Positions 39,719 to 49,337 of a DNA stretch of 63,649 nucleotides are shown piece by piece. This DNA comes from Mollicutes bacterium (lineage in GTDB: Bacteria; Bacillota_I; Bacilli_A; Mycoplasmatales; MT37). The notes beneath the pieces were generated by a model. The model was not told where the DNA came from. It worked only from the letters and a program-made list of their open reading frames with translations, and ran no database searches. The translations under genes and the position numbers were made by a program. The first letter of the stretch is position 1. Each line of letters begins with the position of its first letter. Where the stretch lies: positions 1 through 63,649 of the forward strand of contig JARVCM010000008.1 of the NCBI GenBank assembly GCA_029976705.1, in the 5' to 3' direction.

Positions 39719-40504
39719 ATGAAAGATTTAAAAATTTTATTTATTGGTGATATTTTTGCCCAAGTGGGTCGTAATTTAGTTGTCAAAAATCTTACAAGTT
39801 TAATTGACATTCATAATGTTGACTTTGTTGTTGCTAATGGTGAAAATGTTACGCATGGACGCTCTTTGTCTTTGTGACATTATCAAACATTACAAAATGC
39901 TGGTATTAACGTTTTTACTATGGGAAATCATACATTTTTTCTTAAAGAAGCGATATCTTTAGTTCAAGAAAAAAAAAATATTATTCGTCCAGCCAATTAT
40001 TCGAAATTAGCACCTGGTAGAGGTAGTTTTGTTTTTAATTTGAAAAACTATCAAATACGCATTACTAATTTATTAGGGCAAACCTTTATGCCTCAACATG
40101 TAGAAAATCCCTTTTTGCTTTTAGATGAAATTGTGCAAAAAGATGAAAGTGATTTTCATTTTGTGGATTTTCATGCAGAAGTTACTGCAGAAAAAATTGC
40201 TCTTGCTTGAGCTTTTGATGGGAAAATAACTGGGTTGTTAGGCACTCATACTCATGTACCAACCTCGGACGCTCGTCTTTTACCAAAAGGAACATTTTTT
40301 GTTTCTGATTTAGGAATGACTGGACCATATGATTCTATTATCGGTGCAAAACCTGAACCAATTATTCATGCTAGACGAACAAATTTGCCCTTTCGCTTAA
40401 TTCCAGCAACTGGAAGAGGTCAGTTTTGTGCTATGGTTTTAACTTTAGATGTAAAAACCAAAAAAGTAAAAACTTATCAACAAATTTATCAAATTTTTGC
40501 TTAA
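39719..40504 (+). CDS. ymdB: YmdB-family metallophosphoesterase
   Basis: 'KILFIGDIFAQVGRNLVVKNL', 'ANGENVTHG', 'MGNHTFF', 'VDFHAEVTAEKIALAWAFDGKITGLLGTHTHVPTSDARLLPKGTFFVSDLGMTGPYDSIIG'. Confidence 0.93.
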
Positions 40505-40648
40505 TATTATTTGTATTAAAATTTACAAAAACATTATCTTTTGTTATTCTTAGTTTTTTATTTAATTTGGTTTTTTCTTTATCTTTTCGTTATAATTTAA
40601 TTGATTAATAATTTCTTGTAAATTAAATATTTTGTTAGTCCATTAATT

Positions 40649-42973
40649 ATGAATAAGAATTTACCTGTTTTGATAAATGATAAAGGAAATTATATTTTTC
40701 CAGGATTTTCTGATGAAATTAACGTTGGGGTTGAACGTTCAAAAAAAACAATTTCCATTTCCAAAGAAAAATTTAAAAGCGAAATTTTATTAGTTATTTC
40801 TCTTTCTGAAAAAACTAAAACAGCAAATATGATTGATCAAATTCATCATATAGGTGTTTTATGTGAATTAGAAATTAAGAAAAAAATGCCCAATTCTTTT
40901 ATAGTTAAATTATCAGCAAAACAGAAAATCAAATTAACTAATTTAAAAATGAAAGATGATGTTTGTTTTGCTGATTATCAAATCATAAAAGATGAAGCGT
41001 TAACCAAAACCAAACGTCAAGATTTATTAGAAAAAGTTGTGCAACTTTTAGAAAAAGTCGGACAAAAAGTTCCTGACAAAGCAAAAGCACAGTTTGCAAC
41101 GGATGAAAATGTTTCCGAATTTTTTTATATGATTTTACAAAATTATTTTGAAAATGTTGATAATTTCAAACAAAAAGCCTTAGAAACAAATGATTTATGA
41201 GAAAGATACAAATTAATCAATAAATATGTTAAATTTGAACCATTAAAAAACGTTGATTTTTCTAAAGTGGTTGATCAAACGATTAATCGTCGTGTAAATA
41301 AACGTTTTTCCAAACAACAGCGTGAATTTTTACTTCGTGAAAAATTAAAAGCGATTCGTGAAGAATTGGGTGAAACAGATCCTAAAGAAAAAGAAATTAG
41401 TAATTATTTAAACAGAATAAATGAAGAACCCTTTCCTCAACATATTAAAGATAAATTGAATGAAGAAATTATTCGTTATCAGAAATTACCTTCTTTTTCT
41501 GGTGAATCAGGAATGATTAAATCTTATATTGATACTGTAATTAACTTGCCTTGATATCAAGCAACCAAAGACACAAACAATCTTAAAACCGCACGAAAAG
41601 TTTTAGACGCGAATCATTTCGGTTTGAAGAAAGTTAAAGAAAGAATTATCGAACATTTAGCAACCAATTTTTTTACAAAGAAACAAGCAGGACAAATTAT
41701 TTGTTTTGTCGGTCCTCCCGGAGTTGGAAAAACAACATTAGGTGTTTCTATTGCGCAAGCAATGAAAAAGAAATATGTGCGCATTGCTCTTGGTGGAATT
41801 AAAGATGAAGCAGAAATTCGTGGACATCGTCGGACTTATTTGGGTTCAATGCCGGGAAAGATTATTCAAGCACTTAAAAAAGCAAAAACTTTTAATCCAG
41901 TAATGTTAATTGATGAAATTGATAAATTAGGTTCTGATCATCGTGGCGATCCGGCTAGTGCGATGTTGGAAGTTTTAGATCCGGGACAAAACAAACATTT
42001 TGTTGATCATTATGTTGAAGAGCATTATGATTTATCAAAAGTAATGTTTATTGCTACCGCCAATTTTGAATGAAATATTCCTTTAGCCTTGTATGATCGT
42101 ATGGAAATTGTACGATTATCTTCTTATACTGAATTTGAAAAAATTCAAATTGCCGAAAAATATTTAGCGCCACAGATTTTGAAGCAATTAGGATTAACCA
42201 AAAAACAAATTGTTTTTGAAACAATATCGTTAAAAGAAATTATTAAATTTTATACACGTGAATCAGGAGTACGAGAATTACAGCGTTTAATTATGAAAAT
42301 TTGTCGTAAAGTAATTGTTAAAATTTTAACAAAAAGCAACTTTCAAATTATTTTGAGCGAAAAAAATATTAGTACTTTTCTAGGACAACGAATTTTTGAA
42401 TATACCGAAAAAAGTAAAAAATCTGATGTAGGTACCGTGACGGGGTTAGCATATACGCAATTTGGCGGAGATATTTTACCGATTGAAACAACTTTTTTTA
42501 ATGGTAAAGGTCGTTTAATTTTAACTGGTAAATTAGGTAAAGTTATGAAAGAATCAGCAGAAATTGCTTATGACTATATTAAATCTAATGCGAAAAGTTT
42601 TGGAATTGATTTTAATATATTCACTAGCAACGATGTTCATATTCATGTTCCGGAAGGGGCGACACCCAAAGATGGTCCGTCAGCAGGAATTACTATTACT
42701 AGCGCTTTAATCTCTCTTTTTAAAAAACAAAAAGTTTCTAATCATTTGGCAATGACGGGAGAAATTACTTTACGTGGGAAAGTTTTACCAATCGGAGGGT
42801 TACGAGAAAAAACCATTTCTGCGACGCGCAGTGGTATTAAAAAAATTTTTATTCCTAAAGGTAATAAAAAAGATTTAAAAAATTTACCAAAAGAAGTTAT
42901 TGCCGCACTAAAAATTATTCCTGTGAATGATTATCAACAAATTTTTGATGATCTATTTACAAACAATGAGTAA
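40649..42973 (+). CDS. lon: Lon protease
   Basis: [51 protein letters not shown]; catalytic [15 protein letters not shown]. Confidence 0.97.
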
Positions 42974-43008
42974 AAATAAAAATTAATTAATTTTTATTTT
43001 TACTCATT
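42965..43008. terminator. 44-bp perfect palindrome between convergent genes (probable bidirectional terminator)
   Basis: AATGAGTAAAAATAAAAATTAA|TTAATTTTTATTTTTACTCATT, checked base by base; contains both stop codons. Confidence 0.7.
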
Positions 43009-43448
43009 CAATATCCACCTAATATTGCATCTGCTTCATCATCATTGATTTTGGTAAGATTAAAGTGTTTTTCGACTCATTTAATAGTAATATCTTTTTT
43101 AATTTCACGTTTTGGAATTTGTTTTTTTTGTAAAATTTCTTTTCAAGAATTTCATTCATTAATGAAAACAAATTCACTTTGTGCGAAAAAAATAATTAAT
43201 ACACAAGACATTAACGCTAAATTAATGATTGTGTTACGATTTGTACCAAACGGCTTATGACAACCAATTTTTTTGATTTTGCTTGGTTGTGAAAATAAAT
43301 TTTTTACTAAATGATGAAATTGTAATATTTTTTCTTGACAAGATTTTTTAGCTTTGTTATTTAGTTGATATTTGATGACTTTTACAAATTTTTGTTTGTC
43401 AAAAATACTAATTGCTCCTTTTAAACCTAAATCAAAAAAAATTTGCAT
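42987..43448 (-). CDS. RuvC-like / RNase H-fold Holliday-junction resolvase family protein (divergent)
   Basis: 153 aa through TGA: N-terminal MQIFFDLGLKGAISIFD, central KPFGTNRNTIINLALMSCVLI, C-terminal INDDEADAILGGYWM. Confidence 0.55.
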
Positions 43449-43483
43449 AATATAAATATTTTCTAATCCTTATTCCTAATGTC

Positions 43484-43528
43484 TTTTTCTAATTTATTTT
43501 TTTCTAAATTATTCTTTTCTAAATTATT
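43484..43528. repeat. 15-bp tandem repeat (3 full copies plus a partial one) in divergent promoter region
   Basis: TTTTTCTAATTTATT / TTTTTCTAAATTATT / CTTTTCTAAATTATT / GCTCTAAATTA. Confidence 0.75.
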
Positions 43529-43570
43529 GCTCTAAATTAGATAAAATGAAATATACTTATAATTTAAGAA

Positions 43571-44569
43571 ATGAAAAATAATTCCACTTATTCTTTAAAT
43601 GATGTTTTAAAAGAACTTGATGTAAATAAAATTTATAGTTTTTATGCTTTAGTGTCTGGTGTAGATAAAGGGGTAGATCGTACAGGCAATAATTATTTAA
43701 ATTTAAAATTAGTTGCAAAAGATTCTGCCATAAATGCTAAAAAATGACATGTTACGTCTAGTGAAGCAGAAATATTAAAAGAAGGTAAGTTAGTTTTGGT
43801 ATTTGGTAAAGTGCGTGAATATCGTAATTTACCTCAATTTAATATTGATAACGCGGAAACAGTGAATGACACTAGTCTTTGAAAAGTGCTGTTACCACAA
43901 CCGCCAATTGATATTGAGGTGTTAAAAAAAGAATTATTATTTTTTTTTGAAGAAATTACCGATACCGACTACCATCAAGTTATTAAACATGTTTTTGATA
44001 ACAAAACATTAGAATCGTTTTGTCAAGTGCGTGGCGGGTTAAGAATTCATCACAATGTTTTTGGAGGTTTGTTATGACACACCGTTTCTATTTTAAAGGC
44101 CGCTAAGGCATTATTACCTATTTATCATTATTTGCCAATTAATGCTTCTTTATTGTATGCTGGTATTATTTTGCATGATTTTGGTAAAATTGCTGAAATA
44201 GGTGATTATTTTCAAAATACTTATTCTATGGAAGGAAAATTATTAGGACACATTGTAATTGCTTCTCAAAAGATTGAAGAAATTGGTAAAAAATTATCAA
44301 TTAATAAAACAAAATTATTACTTTTGCAACATTTAGTCTTGTCTAGTCATGGTAAATTAGAAAATGCTTCACCACGTGAACCAATGGTTTTGGAGGCTTT
44401 TCTTTTGTCACAATTAGATAATTTAGATGCGAAAATGAGTATGCTTTCCAATAATTTTCAAAATTTAGACAATCAACACTTAACTGCTGGTTTTTCTCTT
44501 AACAACGAACATTCTATTCGGCGTGTTAAATTTTGAAAACATACCCTTGGCGAAATAAAAGAAAAATAA
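43571..44569 (+). CDS. 3'-5' exoribonuclease YhaM family (OB + HD domain)
   Basis: HD motifs 'GGLRIHHNVFGGLLWHTVSILKAAKAL', 'LLYAGIILHDFGKIAEIG'; OB-type N-terminus. Confidence 0.85.
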
Positions 44570-44581
44570 TATTTTATTTCT

Positions 44582-45886
44582 GTGAAGAAATTTTTAGATA
44601 CAGTAAAAGTTAAATTCAAGTCTGGCAATGGCGGACAGGGTGTAACTGTTTTTTTTCAAGATTGAATGCAAAAAAAGAAACATCCGCACGGCGGTGATGG
44701 TGGTAGGGGCGGCAATATTGTTTTGGTTGCAAATGCGCAATTTAACACTTTATCTTTTTTTCAAAATAATGAAATTTTAAATGCAGATAATGGTGGTAAT
44801 GGTGGTAAAAGTAATCGCCATGGTAAAAATGGTGAAGATCTTTTTTTTCAAGTGCCTGTAGGAACTTTAATCTTTGATGAAAAACAAAAACAACTGTTAT
44901 TTAATTTTGTTGCTGATGGACAAAAATTTACAATTACCAAGGGAGGATATGGTGGATGAGGCAATGCAACATTATCACGTAAACATCGTAAACCCATTGA
45001 TTATAGTTATCCCGGAACTTTAGGAGAAGAAAAAATTGTTGTTTTAGATTTACGAATGCTTTCAGAGGTTGCTTTGATTGGTTTACCTAATGTCGGCAAA
45101 ACTTCGTTGTTAAATGTTATGACTAACGCTAAAGCTAAAATTGGTAATTATACTTTTACAACTTTATCACCTAATTTAGGTTTGATCTTTTTTCATAAAA
45201 GTAAAAAAAAAATTTTGATTTCTGATTTACCAGGTATTATTGAAAAAGCTCATTTAAATAAAGGTTTAGGAAATCGTTTTTTAAAACATACTCAACGATG
45301 TTATTTGCTTTTACATGTAGTAGATTTAAGTAAACCTAAAAAAGAAATTTTGCATGATTTTCATTTAATTAATCATGAATTATTTACTTATAATCACCAT
45401 TTTAGTCAAATTCCTCAAGTTATTATTGCTAATAAATCGGATATTGCTCTCCTTAATAATAATTTAAAATTAACAGATTTTAAATATAAAGATTTTGTTT
45501 TTTTGGATTTTATTACGGTTTCAAGTATTAAAAATACTAATTTAACACTTTTGAAAGATATTATTTTACGCGCCTTAGACAATAAGCCAGAATTTCAAAC
45601 AGTGATGGAAAAAATTATTGAAAACGATCCAAAATATATTCCTGTGCATAAATATCGCACAGAAAGATTAATTCATTTTCGCAAAGTTACTGACAATGCT
45701 TGAGAATTATCGAGTTCTTTGATTGATCAATTTGTTTTGCGTTTAAATTTGGAAGAAGAAGCAGATTTATTGAAATTAAGTAATTTTTTAAATAATAGTA
45801 AAATTACCCAACGCTTAAAATCAGAAGGAATTAGAGATGGTGATTTAGTTTATTTGAGTAAAAAACAATTTGTTTGAAAAAATTAA
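44582..45886 (+). CDS. obg: GTPase Obg/CgtA
   Basis: GTG start; Obg glycine-rich fold 'SGNGGQGV...HPHGGDGGRGGNIVLV', G1 GLPNVGKTSLLN, C-terminal OCT-like domain. Confidence 0.95.
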
Positions 45887-46215
45887 TTTTTTTCAATCTG
45901 TTCTTGAATTAAAATCCCTGCTTTAAAATATAAATAAATTGTTTTTAATTGAATGCTCATTGTTTGCAAAATCGCGTTAATTTCTTTTGTTGTGCTTTTG
46001 TTAATAAAAACAATATGTCCCGGTTTTTTCTCAATTATTATTTCTTTTTTGCTAGGAAATAATGTTTTTAAAGCGTTGAGCGTTCCTAAAACTACCGCGG
46101 AAACTGTCGCACAAAGGGGATCAATATCTTTATTATTTTTTTTATAACTATGACCCTTTACAGTAATTGTTAATATTTTTGCTTTTTCGTTACTGGTAAC
46201 TTTAATTTTAATCAT
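45883..46215 (-). CDS. prp: Ribosomal-processing cysteine protease Prp-like
   Basis: VKGHSYKKNNKDIDPLCATVSAVVLGTLNAL matches the GHA..G.D..CAAVSAL His/Cys pattern. Confidence 0.8.
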   Translation of the reverse strand: MIKIKVTSNEKAKILTITVKGHSYKKNNKDIDPLCATVSAVVLGTLNALKTLFPSKKEIIIEKKPGHIVFINKSTTKEINAILQTMSIQLKTIYLYFKAGILIQEQIEKN

Positions 46216-46221
46216 AATTAA

Positions 46222-46986
46222 TTAATGAAATTCTACTGCTTTTTCTCAATGATAAATAATTTTTGTTGTTGCTTCTCAATCAGGAGTTTTTTGACATAAT
46301 TGAGTAACATGATCAATAAATAATTGCTCCGTATGATGACCAATAGTGATGATGTTTTGTTGATAATCGCGACAAATAATTCAATCGCTTCATTTAATTT
46401 CTCCGGTGATGATGAGATCAATTTTTTTTTTGATACATTGTTCAATAGCGAAACCTCCTGCTCCAGGAACAACAGCAATTGTTTCAATTTGATTATTCAA
46501 ATTATTAATTAAACCAGGAATTTTTGGTAATTTTCATATTTGTTTCATTTTGATGATAAATGACAATAATGATTGTTTTTGCAATAATTTAGCACAAATA
46601 AAACCAGACAAATTACTCAAAACAATACTTTTAGAAGCAACTTTTTTTAAAAGTTGATGTTTAAGATATTTTTCATCATAGTTTGTGTGTAAGGAATAAA
46701 CAGTAATTTTTTGTTTGTTTAATATTTTTGCTTTTGTTTTTTGATAAAAACTTTCTTTTATTCCTTTTTCTTTATCTGGCCAAAACAAAGGATGATGAGT
46801 AAGAATTAAATTACATTGATTTTTAACTGCCTTTTGAATTACTTTTTTTGAACAATCAAGCGCAATTAAAATATTTTGCATATTATTTTCTAAATTACCA
46901 ATCTGTAATCCTATCGGATCTTTAGCAATTGCTAAATTACCGGGACATAGTTTTTCCAAATGATTAATAATAGTTTTAATTTTCAT
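46222..46986 (-). CDS. Nif3-like dinuclear metal centre protein
   Basis: 'DPIGLQIGNLENNMQNILIALDCSKKVIQKAVKNQCNLILTHHPLFW', 'HTNYDEKYLKHQLLKK', C-terminal 'TIGHHTEQLFIDHV'. Confidence 0.9.
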
Positions 46987-47665
46987 TGTTAGTTTTTAAC
47001 ATTTTTTCAATTGTTTCAATTTTTTTTAATTTTTCTGCATGCCGTGTTATATGATTGATTTTTTCTTTTAAAAATATTTCTTTTTTAATATTATCTTGTC
47101 AGAATTGTCGAAAAATTGCGTCTTTTTTTGCTAAAAGTAACGGTCCAAATAATATTTCTTTTGCTGTTTGAATTTTTTTGCCTTTTTTTTTATTAATTAA
47201 AAGCGTATGGTAATAATATGTTTTTGTGTGCAAAATACTTTCTGTTTCAAGAGCAAAGTTTCATTTATGAATTCATTTGCGAATATTTTCTGGATTAATA
47301 TTAGTTTGAATGATGTAATTTTCAATATATGGGTTATCTTTTTCTAAAATTTCTAAAATCGTTTTTGTTCCTAATCCAGCGATAATAACAACGTTTACAG
47401 GTGTTTTGATTGCTTGTAATCCGTTGGCAATTAAACAAGAAATTTGTTTTAATTGAATAGTTTTTGTTTTCAGGAGTTTAATTGCTTGAAAACTAGTGTC
47501 GCTTGCTCAAATGTGTTTGATATTTTTATCTTGAGCTAAAGTTAAAGGAATCAAACCATGATCTGTTCCAACATCTCAAATATATTGATATTTTTTTTGA
47601 GCAATCAATTGTAAAATGTGATTGAGTCGAACGCCTAAATTAGAAGAAAAAACTTTGTTTTTCAC
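46976..47665 (-). CDS. trmK: tRNA (adenine(22)-N1)-methyltransferase TrmK-like
   Basis: GTG start; 'RLNHILQLIAQKKYQYIWDVGTDHGLIPLTLAQDKNIKHIWASDT', 'VNVVIIAGLGTKTILEILE'; next to nif3 as in Firmicutes/Mollicutes. Confidence 0.87.
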
Positions 47666-47669
47666 ATCA

Positions 47670-48305
47670 TTAATCTAATCCTTCAATATTAACTATGTAC
47701 TCTTTACCTTCTGATTTGGCTTTTTGCAAATTGATCATTTCTTGTTGAAATTTACGAATACGATCATAGTCAATTTTCGGATTACTTAAAAATGCAACAA
47801 TAAAAACGACAACAATTAGAATTAAACAAACAATATGAATAATTATTAAGACTTTTCAAACTCCAAAAAAACTGTGAACAATGTTTTGTTTTATTAATCA
47901 AGTTCATACATCAATAGTTCTTCAAATTCAAAAACCAATATAAAGTGAACTGAGAAGTGGATATCAATAAGAAATAATATATTTTTTTTGTTTTTGGTGT
48001 TGTTTTTTAATTGTTTGATAAGCGATCAAAAACATTACTAAAAAATAAAGAAGCATCACTCCAGTTCAAAAAGTATCAATATAAATTTTACTAATAACTG
48101 GTGAATTAACAACTAAATAACCCATAATATTAGCGAATACGAAAAAAATACTACTAGCAATTGCAAAAAAACCAGCTGCTTTTTTTGCAATTGGCACAAT
48201 GCGTGGTTTGCTGTGATAGGGATAAAAATTTTGAAAAAATAATATATTTGAAGATTTTTTTTCTTGATGATTGTTTTGACGATTATAAAAATTATTAATT
48301 TCCAT
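47670..48305 (-). CDS. Hypothetical multi-TM membrane protein
   Basis: 211-aa frame from ORF 48066..48305 continuing through TGA; several hydrophobic segments. Confidence 0.65.
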
Positions 48306-48314
48306 TTTTGTATT

Positions 48315-49265
48315 TTACTGTAATGATTGTATTAAAAAAAGTTCTAATAAAGTTTTTTCTTTCCAACCAAGAATTTTAACATAATATTCCATTTTGTATA
48401 TTTTTTGAATCAAATTATTCATTATTTGCTCATTTGTGTTCCTTAATATCCTTATCAAGTTGATAATAAAAAAACGATTTTTTTTTAATAATTGTACAAT
48501 TTTATCCAAAGAATATTGCTTTTGTTGATAAATTTGCAATTTTTTCAAAAGAAGTAGGTATGTTTGAATCGTAGCGATAAAAATCAAAGGATTGAGATCT
48601 TTGCTTTCTAAATTTTGATAATGCGTGATAATTTCCTTTTGCTTACCTTTTAATAACGCTTCAATAAATTGAAAAATGCTTCCAACACTGTAAGTATTAA
48701 TAATTTGTTGACAAAGCGTTATATTTAGTGGTTGTGGATGAATTTTTAAATATGTAGTGATTTTTTCTAATTCATTTTTAATAATTGTTAAATTATTTGG
48801 TAAATTGTTGTTTAAAAAAAACAAAACATTTTCTTGATAAATGACATGATTGTTATCTAGAGTATTGCGAATATATTTATTTTTTCTAATGTTTGTTGCT
48901 TTGCCGACAATGTGCATTGTAAATTTGTTTTTGATTTGTTGTTCGAGGTTTTTTTCTAATTTTTTTTCGTTAATAATAATTACTGTATTAGGGGTATGGT
49001 CTAAAATTTGTAACATTTCTTTTTGAAAGAAACTTAATTTATTTTTGATTTCATGGCAATTTATGGCAATAATTTTTTGATTAAAAAAATTTTGTGTGGT
49101 TAATTCTTGTTTTAACTTTATTCAATCGACTTCATTTTCACTTCAACTATATTTTGAATAATTATTTGAATCTAGCATTAAATTTTGTTCTTGAGCAATT
49201 TTTGTGATTTTTTGTTGAATTAATAATTGATCGCTACCGACAATAAAATGAATATTATTATTCAT
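48315..49265 (-). CDS. holA: DNA polymerase III delta subunit
   Basis: N-terminal 'NNNIHFIVGSDQLLIQQKITKIAQEQN', HolA-like organisation; 316 aa. Confidence 0.75.
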
Positions 49266-49337
49266 AAATTTATTTTATCCCTTGTAAAATTTTAATTTTT
49301 GTTCTTTTGAAAAATTTGTTGATTTTTTCTTTGAAAA

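Noticed and set aside
43045-43260. Plus-strand ORF overlapping the RuvC-like gene
   Set aside because: Antisense shadow; the minus frame has resolvase-like motifs and joins through TGA.
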